A stretch of DNA of 64,000 bases from assembly GCA_022496805.1 (NCBI GenBank), contig CM040096.1, positions 13,517,501 through 13,581,500 on the forward strand, given 5' to 3'. The translations under genes and the position numbers were made by a program. The DNA comes from Pohlia nutans (taxonomy: Eukaryota; Streptophyta; Bryopsida; Bryales; Mniaceae). The notes beneath the pieces were generated by a model, which was not told the DNA's origin, searched no databases, and saw only the letters and a list, made by a program, of their open reading frames with translations. Within the stretch, counting starts at the first letter, position 1. Every line of letters starts with the position of its first letter. Shown here piece after piece: positions 24,255 through 37,350 of this stretch.

Positions 24255-24800
24255 TTAACCCCTGAGTGATCAATCAACCATTTTATGGTCGTTGCCCAAA
24301 TAGCAGTGACTACCCATAGTCAGGAAATGACATTTTTTGAGTTTTGATTTTTGTCGAAATTGGGGGTACGGATCATGTTCTAGTGTTGTTTGATGCATTT
24401 CATTTGCAATATTGAGGTTCACTAAGGAATTTTTCAAAGACAGACACCTCAACATTGTCCTAGTCTTGTAAAACTTTCTATTTCGCGAAAGTAATGATGT
24501 TCTCTCATTTGAACTTTTTGCTTTTCTAAGTTTAGAATAGAATGTCTAGTTTTATCCAATCATACCAAATTTCAGATTCTAAAAATAAAATTGTAATTTT
24601 GATGAATATTAAATAGTAAGTGCTTCTAAATTCATTAAATGAGTGTCTAAAACATTTTTTGAAAGTTTGACCATACAGATAATTATTAAACATCATGCTT
24701 CTCATTTTTCTTTTGGACCAAACTTCATCAAAGTTGGAGAAGTAACATTTTATAACACATCCATGTTTTGCCCTTACCCCCTCTGTCATTTAAGGATTAA
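24255..24800 (-). mobile_element. TTAA element, sister of 10311-10861
   Basis: Ends are TTAACCCCTGAGTGATCAATC and CTGTCATTTAAGGATTAA. The reverse complement is collinear with 10311-10861 throughout (shared 'gaccaaacttcatcaaagttg'-type segment). 546 bp, non-coding. Confidence 0.8.
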
Positions 24801-25025
24801 TGTAGGATGTTATGACGTTATGATCTTCTCATGAAACAAGAATTCAACATCCAAACTCCTTCACAAATTCTCATGTAATTTATTTCCAAACAAAGAAGGC
24901 TAAATTGGCACTTAGAGTTGTGATAATTTAATGTTTAGATTTTGCACAATTTCTAAACTTTGAAATCGCTTGTATGAAATAAACTTCCATGTAGAGTATC
25001 CGGTAGAGTAAGACATTGTTAACCC

Positions 25026-25100
25026 TTAACCCCTAAGCTCCCGAGTGACCATTTTCTAGTCGCTGCAAAATTTTAAAGGCCTATCAGGGTTAGGGAGTGA
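25026..25100. mobile_element. TTAA element end fragment
   Basis: TTAACCCCTAAGCTCCCGAG followed by 'gaccattttctagtcgctgc', resembling the termini at 10113 and 24255. The remainder is missing. Confidence 0.5.
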
Positions 25101-25180
25101 ATTTTTTTATTTTTGAATTAATTCCTTGAAGGTAAATGAGTCACGCACCATATGGACTTAGGTAATTTCTCATTGCACAA

Positions 25181-25762
25181 TTAACCCCTAAACGTCCCAG
25201 GGTGTCCCCAAAATTGACAGTTTGAGAAAAACCATTATAAATTACTGTTTAGAAGAATATTTCAGAATTGTTATACAAATGAAAGTTGTAGATATTGAAT
25301 TTTAGATTCTATCCGTACGGTTAGATTCACCAATGTCATCACTGATATTTTATTATGAAATTTCAAAGTTATAATTAAAAATTCCTTCTAAATTTGATTA
25401 CAAACAAAATATTGATATTTTTTGAGTAAAATTTGTTGGAATGGATTTAAAATGAGATACTCTTGAAATGGTGATTTTTTGAAAATTTTGTGTTACTTCA
25501 ATTAATGGCCTCATTTTAGCAAGCTCACTTTTGAACTAAAGTCAATGCAATTTTGGCTTGGTCAACTGCTTGACATACTTCCACATTTGTAATCTAAAAA
25601 ATATATGTACCCTAGTAACACCAAATCCAACCATTAGATAGGACAGCAACTTCATAAAGTATTTTTTAAAAATTGAATGAATTTCATCCATGAAGTAATG
25701 TGAGTGTAGTGTGGAATCCGTTTGTCGTCCAGAAACTGGACGCTGGGACGTTTAGGGGTTAA
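25181..25762 (+). mobile_element. TTAA element, 582 bp
   Basis: Ends TTAACCCCTAAACGTCCCAG and CTGGGACGTTTAGGGGTTAA form a perfect 20-bp inverted terminal repeat. The interior is a diverged relative of the 577-bp family ('agattctatccgtac'). The partial copy at 2525 belongs here. Confidence 0.85.
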
Positions 25763-25852
25763 GCAAAATTGGAGAATTTTGAAGAGAGAATGCCTCTTGA
25801 ATGCTCCGTACCTGGTTTCCACTTCTCCAGTCATATTGTGACAAGTAGGTAT

Positions 25853-26695
25853 TATTTATTGTTGCCCCCTTGCCATCTGCATTCCTCAAGCGTGGAGAGA
25901 GGGGAGGCAGGTCGCCGGAGGTGGCTTCTCATCCCTCCGATCAAGACTATAGATCCTGCGGTGTAAGACGTCCGAAGTGGCAGGACACCAGTGCGGTAAT
26001 GAAGCATGCGGTCCGAGCTGTCAGAGCGGGCAAGAAATTCCAAAGGCACGCAAGCACGCAATGTGTTAGAGCATTCCCACCCATGGCCTCAGAGGGTCTC
26101 TGACCTCAAGAAGTGGATGAAAAGTTTCAAGGGGCCTTTCAAAATGCTTCTTGACTCTGGATTCTAGCGTGTTAGAAATTGGGCCTTGAAATCACTATTG
26201 AGTTGACTATTCGATGATTATTCCTCTCATTCTACTTGTGATTGGTCCATTGACTATTTGATGCGCACTTTTGATACGTGAAGGGCGTGCAAGGGTGGGG
26301 GAGTGGGAGTGCAAGGGCCCTTCACATGTAGATGAATAATTTGAGAGGGTTAGTCCTAGCGTGCATGGGTGGGAATGCTCTTATGACCCTAAACCATACA
26401 TCTCTGCAAATCATTAGTGTGAGTCCCCAGACTGCCATACAACTCTTGCCCATTTAAAAAAAAATTTAAATCAGTCACTCGCCCTCCTTTGCTTGTATGC
26501 CTTTAGAATTTCCAGCCCGCTCTGACAGCTCAAACCGCATGCTTCACAGCCGCACCAGTGTCCCGCTACATTGGACGTCTTACACCGCCGGATCTGTAGT
26601 CTCGATTGGAGGGATGAGAAGCCACCTGCTGGTGACCTGCCTCCCGTCTCTCTCCGCGCTTGAGGAACGTGGCCTTGCCATGGCAGACTTCACTT
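25853..26695. mobile_element. Foldback element with ~200-bp GC-richer arms
   Basis: The left arm (about 25858-26055) is the reverse complement of the right arm (about 26478-26690), with segments such as 'gatgagaagccacct' and 'cgctctgacagct'. The arms are clearly GC-richer than the surroundings. A PIF-like MITE (26069-26380) sits in the loop. Open frames in the arms are mirror images of each other and are not credible genes. Confidence 0.75.
26069..26380. mobile_element. PIF/Harbinger-like MITE, TSD TTA
   Basis: Inverted ends GAGCATTCCCACCCATG and CATGGGTGGGAATGCTC; TTA at 26066-26068 and 26381-26383. A TWA target duplication with GAGCAT ends fits Tourist/PIF-Harbinger MITEs. Same family as 32921-33216 (opposite orientation). 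Confidence 0.8.
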
Positions 26696-27522
26696 GAACT
26701 CAAAATAGTAACGTGGGAATACCATAAACGGTGAAGGCCTAAAAGTTATGCAATAGATTGACATTGAAACAGTTAAGACTATGACCATAAACCGTTTTTT
26801 AGGAGATTAGTGTTGACTAATCGGCTTCTCGTATTTTTTAAATTTTGGGTAGAATGATGGGTCAACCTATATATTGACTTTGGATTAGTCCTAGTATTGG
26901 TTTAAGATGAGTTTATGTAACCACTAAAGGATTTGAAATGCTTCCCACTTAGAAAAATTGTAGAAAAATATCTACATGGGATAAAAATATGAAATCACTT
27001 TGCCTCTTTATGATTTCTTCTCTTCTATATAGAAAAATTGAGTCCTCACATACAATTTTATTTCTAATACCCAAATCTCCTTATTTTCACAGTTTGTGGT
27101 ATTTCTTATACAGGGAGTGCATAAGAACCGTGCATTTGAGCCGGGTTCTATTTCTGCATGAACAATACTCCACCAATAAAAACATAAGTCCTTTATTATT
27201 TGAAATGGGGACCTCTTCATATAGAAAGTAAGTTAGTTATGTCAGCTGAGGCGGAAATAGTTTCTAGACTTCACATGCAAACTCACTTTCGAACAGACAT
27301 AGTCTTGAATGAAAATTCTGCCTTGGAGTAAGGTTCACACAACCTTTGCAACCCAAAACAACATTTAGATGAGTTTAGGAGCTTCAACTAACAAACAATA
27401 TTGTAGTATGAACAAAATTAAAATTAGTCTAAATTGAATTGGTAATAAGTCCAAATTGAATTAGGCATGATTTTATTTATAATTCACTTTGGTTTTGTTT
27501 TAAAGAAAGATAGAACCCTCAA
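26696..27522. other. AT-rich intergenic DNA, nothing assigned
   Basis: No gene or bounded repeat supported. Confidence 0.45.
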
Positions 27523-27824
27523 ACATTAGGGGAAATGTGGGGTCCCCAAAAGGCCCTCTAAGGCAGCCCGGGTTAGGTGAACAAGCTGCCCAAACACCCC
27601 TCCGTTTGTGGTACCATTGGTGAAGGTCGCTGCCCACTGACAGTGTCGAAAGCCGCAGTGTTGGCAGTGTTGTCAGCGTCGATTGGCTCGACCCACGGAA
27701 CTGCACTGCTGGCAGCGTCATGGCACCATTGGTGCCAGCGTCAAAAACGTGCGGGCATACCTCAAATTTTTTTGCACGTGCCAACACCAAGGGCCTTTTG
27801 GAGACCCCACCTTTCTCCTAATGT
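27523..27824. mobile_element. MITE with 35-bp GC-rich inverted ends
   Basis: ACATTAGGGGAAATGTGGGG... on the left is inverted in '...ccccacctttctcctaatgt' on the right; the match continues through the 'aaaaggccct' block. 302 bp, GC-rich interior, no clear target duplication. Overlapping short open frames are not credible genes. Confidence 0.7.
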
Positions 27825-28235
27825 ATGGTCATTTTGGCATTAAAAAACCCCATAATTTGGCTCAACAAAGTAAAAGTTATGAGCAAGATTCTCTCAAAAT
27901 ACCAAAAATACCAAAAATCATGTGGGCCTTGGTATATCCATTAAGGGTCAAGCTCTAACACCCAATGACTTACTCGTCACATAAGACTAAGGGATATACT
28001 TGAATCTTTGCAAAGGGTATAATTCAGTTTAACCCTCAAAGAACTCAACATTCCTCATGGATTTTCTAGCACTTTTAGGCAATTTATAACAATGCCAAAA
28101 AAATCCATGATGTTTTAAAGTTCTTAGTGCATACGCATAGAAGGATTATCTTAAAAGAAAGCCAAGTTTTATTAAATACAACAAATATCGCAAAATTTAT
28201 AAGGATTCAAAAGCTCATAATTCAAAGCTAGCAAC
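27825..28235. other. Intergenic spacer
   Basis: No gene recognised. Confidence 0.45.
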
Positions 28236-28816
28236 TTAACCTCTAAATGCCCTCTCTAGATTTGAAGAATTGCAAAGATGCATTATAAAATGCAACTTAG
28301 AGGGATATTTTGAATTTGATGTATGAATAAAAGTTGTATGTTATGAATTTTAGATTCTATCTATACAGTTAAATGTGTGATTGCAATCACCAATATTTTT
28401 GTATAAAATTTGAAACATAAAATTCAAAATTCTTTTGTAATTCAATTATGAGTAAGATATTGACAATTTGCAGATGAAATTTGTTGTGGTGGATTGAAAT
28501 GTATACTCTAAGTGTAGTGATTTTTAGAGATTTTTTGGTTGCTTAATTTTATGAGTTGATTTGTTCAAGAGCACTTTCAAACACTTTTGAACTACCAGAT
28601 CTTAGAAATTTTTGGTGAATCAGTGCAACATGAAATGTGGCATAAAATTTTCAAAAATCTTCCCTTTTCTAATTGGTTCACACATGCATGATGCTACTTC
28701 CCATAAAATCTATAATAAAAAAAATCCACACTTCAAAAAGTGCATGACGGATGAGAAAACGGAGTTTGATTCTGTACATCATCCATAAAATGGATGGTTG
28801 GGAGTTTAGGGGTTAA
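28236..28816 (+). mobile_element. TTAA element, common ~577-bp family
   Basis: Complete copy: TTAACCTCTAAATGCCCTC at the left, GGGAGTTTAGGGGTTAA at the right, TTAA on both sides. Interior is collinear with 36679-37251 and 59091-59666. Confidence 0.85.
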
Positions 28817-29905
28817 ACTATAAAGTTTCTTTTGCCATTTAGGACTACATGTTGCCTCTAAATACCTTTATTCATAACAACACTGATAATTTTATTGATT
28901 TTAATTTTTTGGTAAATTTAACTGTAAAATCTCTCAGTAAACTTGATAAATTAAGTCCTTCTAAACTTTTCGAGTGAAAAACCCTTGCCAATTGCAAAAT
29001 CATAATTCTCAAATTTCAAAAACAAAAGGTGAAGTTTTGTCCCTCAAACTATGTATAGAAAATATGTCCATTTTTCAAATTGTACACAATGATATATATT
29101 GTATTCCATTTTCACAGTGAGGACAAAAGGATGAGGAGTTTTGTATTATTACACTTGAGCAGGATTTTTTGGAAAAAAAAATTATGTCAATTTTTTTAAT
29201 TCAATTTTTACAATATTTAAAAACCAACATTGAATATAAATGGCTTGCTAAAATATTTCTACCATTGCAATTGGCATGTATCAATTTCATGTTACATGAT
29301 TTTTTCCCCATCTTTTACCTCCTACCAAGTAATGGATTTTTAAAGGATGAAAATCAAATATTTTTTTCTTGAATATTTTTCATAAATTTTTAACTCAAAT
29401 TGATCAAGATGTGAGACACATACATTTTTCCATAAATTTTTTTAAGTAAAAAATTCACCTTTGTAAATGATTGAAAAGATATATATTGCACCACTTTGAA
29501 CATTATGATTTTCGCTATTCTCCAAAAAATAAGCTTTGAAAATTGACGGAGAAATAAACATATAAACTTGTTGAATAGAACATTGTACAGTTAAAATATG
29601 CAAAAGAAATCCAAACTTGTCCAACTCACCTTGTTTTCAACATGCGGTACTTTTTTGCAGTCTTAATCCAAAAATAATAAAGAAAGACATTTCAGTTAGG
29701 GGTTAAGTTTTTTGGTAGTGAAAATGAAAAAAAAAAAAAGTTTTTCAGTACAAATCATCGTACTAGGAGTACAAGGTATGAAATTTTCTACATTTTCTCA
29801 CGAAATGCATAAGCTCGAACATCCCAACCTACCATTCATGTTTGTTAGGCCCTACCAAACATATATTACTTTTCTTTATTTCTCTTTGATTATACTTAAA
29901 TTTCC
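28817..29905. other. Very AT-rich DNA with a possible TTAA-element end
   Basis: 'cagttaggggttaa' at 29693-29706 resembles a right terminus, but no matching left end is visible. No gene supported. Confidence 0.4.
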
Positions 29906-30494
29906 TTAACCCTTTAACGTCCCGATTCAACGCTGTTTTCAAAGATTCATTATAAAATGTTTGATGAAATATAAAAATGGAGTTGATGTACAAAGAAAAG
30001 TTGTAAATGTCAATGTGAAGATCACATCTATACAGTTGGATTCATCATATTTATTGTTAATATATTTTAATTAATTTTGCAAGGTTTTCTCTTGAAATTC
30101 AATTAAAAATCCAAAATTAACACAAAAAAATTAAAAAATGTTGTAATGAAATTGGAATAACATGCGCTACAAGATGGTATGATTTCCATTATTTGATTCT
30201 ACTTACCGTAGTTTACTAGCAGGTTAGGTGCTAGTAAACAACGATATTATGGAAAATCATGTTTAAGGTCTCACTTTTTGAACTAAGAATGAAACTTGAC
30301 ATAAACCACTTTCATTATTTTTCAAAAACTCACATTATCTTATTTTGAAGATCCATACCGTACAAATGGTAGTCAACTAGCACAAGAATCAAGAGGATTT
30401 TGGATGGATGAAAAACATCACCGTATGTGGTGAAGGGACGCGTCAGAAATCATCCAACATTTAGAATATGGATGTTGGCGCGTCAAAGGGTTAA
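29906..30494. mobile_element. TTAA element, diverged, 589 bp
   Basis: Ends TTAACCCTTTAACGTCCC and GGCGCGTCAAAGGGTTAA with TTAA on both sides. The interior is a distant relative of the 577-bp family ('gattcattataaaatg'). Confidence 0.75.
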
Positions 30495-32920
30495 CCGGTT
30501 CATACTTCTCCACGAATGAAGTATATATGTGACTCTAAAATTTTCAACCACAAGACATTCTAGCTTACTCTCATTACTCAATCAATTGCCTAATTGCTAT
30601 TAACTAATAGATGCAAGCATGAGTTAACTAACTATTGTTAACTAACTGTTCTTACTTCATAGGTGTGGGTACATTTTAAGCTAACTGCTTTTAACATTTG
30701 TTAGCTACTTCTTCTTATTGGCCTAGTGCAGATGGGGCCTTAGATGGTTACCACATATCACATGTATCAAATACCTGTTGTTTAACCTTTTTATATAGAA
30801 AAATGAAAATGCCACTCATAGGCTAAAGGGTTGTTCGAATGTATGGCCCCGACCTAATCTTTGGCTGGGCCCAGGTGGTTTGCATGTAGAAATCATGGAC
30901 CGGAGGTAGATCTGTCAAATCAAGTTTGGAGCTCCAAGCTCCCTCAGTCCCTCTTTGAATAGGGGAATGGCAAGTCCTTCATTCCACTATTCCAACCCGA
31001 TTTGCTATTTCAAGTTTAATTTCTCTTTACTTTTGCAACTCTTTCCACGTGTCTACCTCACAATAAACATTCTTCTAAGCAAAAAAAACTTTTTTTGTTT
31101 TCTTTTGGCATCCGTGGTGCATCTTGGAAGCAAGATTTCCTTGTAACCCGACCTTCAAGGCCGGGTGACTAGAACTCCAAAGCAGGTCGGGTCCTTTCAA
31201 GAGGCCCTAAGAGTTTAGAAAATCCATAGCTCTTGATTCACAACATCAAGCCTCATCCAAAAGATATTAGAGTTCTTTTTCTTCTTCACAACAACTGAAA
31301 AGTAGCCACAATTCTTCACTTCTCAACACTGTTCACAACACTCCACTACTGAAACTGGAGTAATATTTATGCAAATGGCCTCCTTGCACTAGAGGTGAGA
31401 AGTCATTGAGGTCAAATCTCTACTGAACCAATGAGAGTTTCAAAATCTAATAAGACTATGGAATTCAGTTTTTGAATATGGGTTCAATCATTTACACTTG
31501 AGATTTTTAGTTGAAAGGACGGTAAGAATAGAGAATGATGTGGACACTAACACATTTTTTCTTTGTAGCAACAAGGTGAAAGCACGAACAAGTCTACCAC
31601 CTCTAACTCTTATGACCATTCAACAATGCAGGGTTCAAAAATACATTATAAATTTGAATTTCGTAAAAAATAAATAACAATAAAATAAAACATATGTTGT
31701 TTTATGAAGTCTACCAATTTTTTTTTTGAGAAAACGATCTTCAATAAGTAGTTATAAATTTTTTATTGACGTAGAAGTGGCCAAAATTGAAAAAGTAGTT
31801 ATTTACCAATCAACAAAGTTGGTATAAAACAAGCAAAATGTGTGTCAAAACATATTTTTTTCTACTTTCTTTTTGAACAAGGACCTCAAATCTATCATTA
31901 TCTCAAAGGTCATAAAAATTATATTTATGTTGAGTGTATTTAAGGCCATCAATTTTGCAACCGAGATTGGATTTAGGCATTCATTTTCAAACACTACTTT
32001 TTGTAAACTTTTTTGAAGAATTTTTGTTGAAAATTTGGGTTCAAGTACTTATAAGAACTCTAGAGGGCTTCAGGAAATTAAAACCAAAATACAATATATT
32101 TTGATATAAATTTATGGCCTTTGACCAAAACAATTATGATTTTAGTATAGCAGACTAATTTTTGGTACAGTTTTTCGTGCTTTCACCCAACAAAAGTACA
32201 CAAATTTTAAATCCCCTAGAATTTTCATTAGGCACGGCAAAAAAGGTGAATCTGACGCAAATTCCAAAAGACCTTCTTTTTTCAAATCATTTTTTTGGAT
32301 AAGAACACTCAAATTACGAATTGCCTTAATTTATAAAATAAAATAAAATAAATGTTAGTAATCAATTTTGTAATCCCTTCTCACTTTGCACCACATCCAA
32401 AAATATTGATCACGAAAGGTCGGCATGGGCAGCACAAGCCATGGTCCTCGAAAGTTTCTTCATGGACTTTCAACCCAAGCATAAAGAGGGCCTAATATTG
32501 TACGTGCATAGTAGGTTCATACAAAAATTATTATTTTTTGAGTTTGTCAAAATTCACTTTTTCACATGTCACATAGATGTTGGCTCAAATCCAAGAAGGT
32601 CTAGGTCGCATCAATTTTATTTTAAATTATTTGCCATTGATTGAACAAACCTGGTATGTGGTTACAATAAGGTATGGCACTCAGAACTTACAAAAAAAAG
32701 TAACACAAATTAACTGGAACCGTGTTTAGCACATCATAGATTAACTTTTTGGGTAGACTTTGAGATTAAGGTTTTTTCACATATGGTCTTTTGGTTAAAA
32801 ACTTACTAAGAAGTTCACGAATTTAGAATAAATTTAATATCTAATATCTAGTAAGAGGGTTGGCTAGAAACAACTATAGGTAGCCTTATATTAACAACAA
32901 TACGAAACATTCATCCTTTA
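30495..32920. other. Intergenic DNA, nothing assigned
   Basis: This 2.4-kb stretch shows no gene, RNA or bounded repeat I can support. 'aacccgaccttcaaggccgggt' near 31144 is a small hairpin. Confidence 0.45.
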
Positions 32921-33216
32921 GAGCATCTGCACCCATGCACGCTAAAGTTGACTTGCTAAAATTATTCATCTACATTTGAAGGGCCCTTGAACTTACACTC
33001 CCCTTGAAAGTCCCTCAATCACCAAAAGTGCACATCAAATAGTCAATGGACCAATCACAAGTAGAATGTCAGTATAGTCAACTATACTTAAATTTGAAGG
33101 GTCATTTCTTAACTCGTTAGGATTGAGGGTCGAAAAGCATTTTTGAAGGGTTCTTAGCATTTTTCATCTAGTTATTGCGTGTATTAGACTCTGGGAGGGC
33201 ATAGGTGCGGATGCTC
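32921..33216. mobile_element. PIF/Harbinger-like MITE, TSD TTA
   Basis: Ends GAGCATCTGCACCCATGC and GGTGCGGATGCTC; TTA at 32918-32920 and 33217-33219. The reverse complement is homologous to 26069-26380 (shared 'ctacttgtgattggtccat'). Confidence 0.8.
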
Positions 33217-33389
33217 TTACCAAATGATGTTGTAGTGTGTCCAAAATACTACAGTGGTCCACATCTCTTGATGGAGCCTGACATTATTCCATTTTATGTT
33301 GTTGAAGGATAAATCATTTCTAGGCAACCAATTGTTCTATATCATAAAATAACATTAGTACACCAATATCAAACATCAACACCCAAGCA

Positions 33390-33642
33390 GTGGCTTTAGA
33401 GGAGCACAAGTCCAGTATCGGCGCACGTTTAGATTCCGCTTTGGGAACGCATGTGTGCATTGGGGGACCTATTCTTGCATCGGGAAGGTGCCGTGTTCAA
33501 ATCTCCTTGACAACGAAAAACGTTATGGTTGGTCGGAAAAAAAGGAGCCAAAATTCTTTTTCGCCGTCTTTCAAGCTATAAAAATCAATTTTGCCTTGTC
33601 TTTCCTCTTGTGGAAAAAAATTGCTCGACTTTGCGGATAACT
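33390..33642 (+). mobile_element. SINE-like dispersed repeat
   Basis: Homologous to 42385-42631. Both copies have a B-box-like motif (here GTGTTCAAATCTCC near 33493) followed by a shared body: 'attcttgcat', 'tttcaagctataaaa', 'cttgtctttcc' and an end near 'ggataactc'. A tRNA-derived SINE is the most likely explanation; the A box is weak. Confidence 0.55.
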
Positions 33643-34625
33643 CCATTTCTCCCAAATTTTGTTGTCAAAAAATGTCAAAAACAACACCCAATTTTGGTAG
33701 TGGTAGGCAAATGCAATGCGCGGGTAGCATGTTCATTGGTTGAGACTTTCTTGGGGAAGTGCATCCTTGGCACATGACGGGATTGACCTGATGAAGCTAA
33801 TGCATGGTCTAGCATGTTGTTTAGAGAACCATTTGTTTCATTGAAGATAAATTATTTCTCTTCACCGGGGCTTGGCTCTTGGTTCGATGTATGTTTTGTT
33901 TCGCAATGGAATAAGATGTCCGTTTGTTTCAAAAAATAAATAATTATAATTATAATTAATTATATATTTCTTATGAGTGTAAAAATAAAAAGAAATATAT
34001 AACCTAAATGTTATGAAGCACGCCACAAGCAGTCTTTTCTGATGAGTAAGTCTTTGTTCCTTTTTGCAACGGTCCATTTGTACATTAAAAAAAAATCAAA
34101 AACTTACAAAGCAATCAAAAAGACACTTTAGACAAGGAATACTGAGTAACTTAGAACAGGTAAATTTGACTGGACAGTGTTTCCAGTGCCTGCCAGATCA
34201 ATAGGAGCTTCTCAATTATATAAAATGAACCATTCACAGTTACAGACCAGACATGAGCAACAGGTGATTCAGATTTCAGGCCATCATGCAATTATCAATT
34301 GCATGATCAATTTCTAAAAACTGAAGACACTACATTCTCACCTCTGTGTAAAATTCCTTAAGTTTCCTTTTTATTTTTATTTTATTTTTTCCAATTTTTT
34401 AAAAATTTGACACAAATACAGAGAACTGTATTGCAAGTGGGGGAAAATACAACCAACCCCATTTGAAAGACCCCAGTTGAAAGCAGCACGGGGGAAGAGG
34501 GAAGAAGGTAAAATACAAAGAGAAAAAGGAAAGAGAGAAAGGGGGGCGGAGGACCCCTAGGGGCCACGCGGTCGGGGCGCTAAACTAGTGCACTTGGAAG
34601 CCGTCGAGGGGATTTCATAAGGTTT
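33643..34625. other. Intergenic DNA, nothing assigned
   Basis: No gene or bounded repeat supported. Confidence 0.45.
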
Positions 34626-35187
34626 TCAACCCTTTAGGGCCTAACAAGCCAAAATTGGATGATTTTTTTATTTTATTTTTGAAAATATCTTCAAATCTGT
34701 AATTGTTATGGAAAAGGTATCAAATGGGTAGTTGAGGGCACGGGAATTCCGCATCCAATGAGCCATTGGCCATCAATTGGGAGTAATGTTGATTTGTCTA
34801 TTGCAATTTAAAGTCGAGGCTTTTAGAGTTTCAAAATACACTATACAACATTTTTTTAATCAAAATTCTTTGTGAGTAAGTGCAAAGAGCATGAAAAATT
34901 CACCTCAATGTTCATCATAATGATCTCTATTTTTTTGAAAAAAAATCATAGTAATTTTAGCTATTTTGTAATTACTACAATTTTTCAAAGATATAAATTT
35001 CAAAAAATTATACAAATTTCAATTTTCATCCAAAAATTATGAAAACTTCAAGCTAGATAGAAGATATAGAGGGCTATCTTTGAAAAAGTATTTTAAAAAT
35101 TCAAAATTCAAAAATTCAAAATTCAAAGTTGAGGGCAAACAAAAACGGTTTAAACTATTGAGGGCTCATTTGGCCTTAAAGGATTAA
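34626..35187. mobile_element. TTAA element, 562 bp
   Basis: Left end TCAACCCTTTAGGGCC (target decayed to TCAA), right end GGCCTTAAAGGATTAA. The right TTAA (35184-35187) is shared with the next element. Non-coding. Confidence 0.7.
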
Positions 35188-35656
35188 CCCCTAAGTGTGC
35201 AAGGAGCCCCGTGTGGCCAAATTTGATTGTTTACCAATCAAACATTGATTTTCACCCAATTCCTAATTTCAAATGAAAACGGTCCCAATTAAAAAAATGT
35301 TGGGGCTATCGTCTACTTTCTAATCCAATTTCCCATTCTTCAAAATGTTAAAATTGCGTTTATACAACACTTTAAAGCTCAAAACCCTAAAATTCCAATA
35401 TACACTATAGAAAAAATCAAGTTTCTCTTTATATAAGCTCAAGAAGCATACCACCTACACCTTGTTGTTCATCACTATTATTTACGTTTTTCCAAAAAAA
35501 TCATACTATTTTAAACATTTTTGTAATTACTATGACTTTTACAAGAAAAAAAACTTTGATATATGAGATACTTCAAAAAATATATAATACATTTTAAAAT
35601 GCAAGAAATTGATGAGGTTTGACCGGGCAATTGTAATGTGGACACTTAAGGCTTAA
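35184..35656. mobile_element. TTAA element, 473 bp
   Basis: Left TTAACCCCTAAGTGTGCAAG, right 'gtggacacttaaggcttaa'. The right terminus has a one-base difference but keeps TTAA. Confidence 0.7.
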
Positions 35657-35764
35657 GTGCTTGGGTATAACACCATTTCCCTACATGTAGTATTGTGCAT
35701 GGCCTGCCTTATAACATTATAAAAACATAATAACTATGTTCATCCAGATCTTGGTCACCCACTC

Positions 35765-36682
35765 TTAACCCCTAAAATTCTGAGCGACCATATTCTGGTC
35801 GTTCCACTTTTTGGGCAGCCTCCAGGGACCTCATACTTTTAAAAATTCCAATGAAAATTTCAGTGTAGCTTCCAAAAACTACACTCTACATGTCGCACTT
35901 CGTTTCATGTCATTCCGATAAGTATTGCAAAAGTTATAAGCATTTGAAGTTTTTGAAGCGGGATCGGGCAGCAAGAATTTTTATTTTTTTTACTCTTTTT
36001 CAAAATTTCTTTTTTGATTCATGATTGGTTGATCTTTATCTACAAATGAAGCTTTAAATCTACCCATTTTGAGCAATGGGATAAAAGTTATGAGGAGATC
36101 TGTTTTTTGGGCAGTTTGGACAAAAAAAACTTTGAATCTCATTTCTAAACTCAATTTTCAATATTTTTTAATGAAATAAAAGGCACTGGGTGAAGATTTC
36201 CAAGTACAACATTCTCACAGTTAAGATTGACATTTTACAATTCCATGTCAAACTTATTAATGATTTTCTTTTTCCTTTCACTTTGTACCCACTTCTAGTA
36301 ATTGTTTTATGAAAAAATTAATATGAGCTTTTTTCTTACAAGATTTTATATTTGAAGACTTCACTCAATTGTTAACATGGCCTTGCCATTCAATGAATTT
36401 CTAACCCATTCAAAAAAAAGATATTAATTTCTAAAGTTCAAATTTGTCACCGGATTGAACCCCAAAAAATCTTCTTTTGCAACTTTGATCCTTATAATCT
36501 AAGAATCTAATGGTCATTTTGCTCTCAAATTTTGTGCTCACATGAAAATTCAAGTTGGGTATTAGATCTTACGGTTAAATGATGAAAAAAAATAAGAAAC
36601 ATATGATTTCTTCTGCAACTTCCAAATGCTGCGTTTTTCATGGTTTTTTGTGAGAATACGGTCAAGGAATTTTAGGGGTTAA
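35765..36682. mobile_element. TTAA element, 918 bp
   Basis: Ends TTAACCCCTAAAATTCTGAG and CAAGGAATTTTAGGGGTTAA with 'gaccatattctggtc' just inside the left end. It is the longest complete member. The right TTAA is shared with the next element. Confidence 0.78.
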
Positions 36683-37251
36683 CCTCTAAACGTTCTCACC
36701 CTTTTCAGATTTGGCAGTTTTTAAAAGATGCATTATAAAATGCAACTAAAAGGGATATTTTCAAGTTGATGAATGAATAAAAGTTGTACATTATGAATTT
36801 TAAATTCTATCCATATGGTTAGATTTGCGATTGCTATCACCAATATTTGTGTATTCAATTTCAAACTTAGAATTTAAGACTCTTTTGTAATATGATTACG
36901 AATAAGATATTGACAATCTAATAATGAAATTTGTTGTGATGGGTTGAAATGTAATACTCTAAATGTAGTGATTTTTGGAGATTTTTTGGTTGTTTAATTT
37001 TAGTAGTTGACTTTTTCAAGAGCACTTTTTGACTAATATCTTCGAAATTTTGGGTGGAACACTACATAAAATGAGGCATGAAAAATTCACAAATCATCCC
37101 CTTTCTAATTGGATCACACATGCACGGAGCTAACTTCCCATAAAAGTTTCAATAAAAAATCCACACTGCAAAAAATGCAGGATGTATGAGAAAACGGACT
37201 TCAAATTCGTACATCATGCAAAATATGCATAGTTGGGCGGTTAGGGGTTAA
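36679..37251 (+). mobile_element. TTAA element, common ~577-bp family
   Basis: Complete copy; TTAA at 36679-36682 and 37248-37251. Interior collinear with 28236-28816. Left end TTAACCTCTAAACGTTCTC, right end GGCGGTTAGGGGTTAA. Confidence 0.85.
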
Positions 37252-37253
37252 GC

Positions 37254-37350
37254 TTAACCCCTAAATGCCTAGAGCCCTTTCCAAGTTGGGCAGTTTTGCA
37301 AAGATGCATTATAAAATGCAACTAAGAGGGATATTTTGAACTTGATGTAC
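37254..37350 (+). mobile_element. TTAA element, truncated copy of the 577-bp family
   Basis: TTAACCCCTAAATGCCTAGAG followed by the first ~95 bp of the family, then unrelated sequence. Separated from the previous element by only GC, giving TTAAGCTTAA at the junction. Confidence 0.75.

Noticed and set aside
25852..26103. Open frames in GC-rich sequence on both strands
   Set aside because: They lie in the arms of a foldback element and mirror each other.
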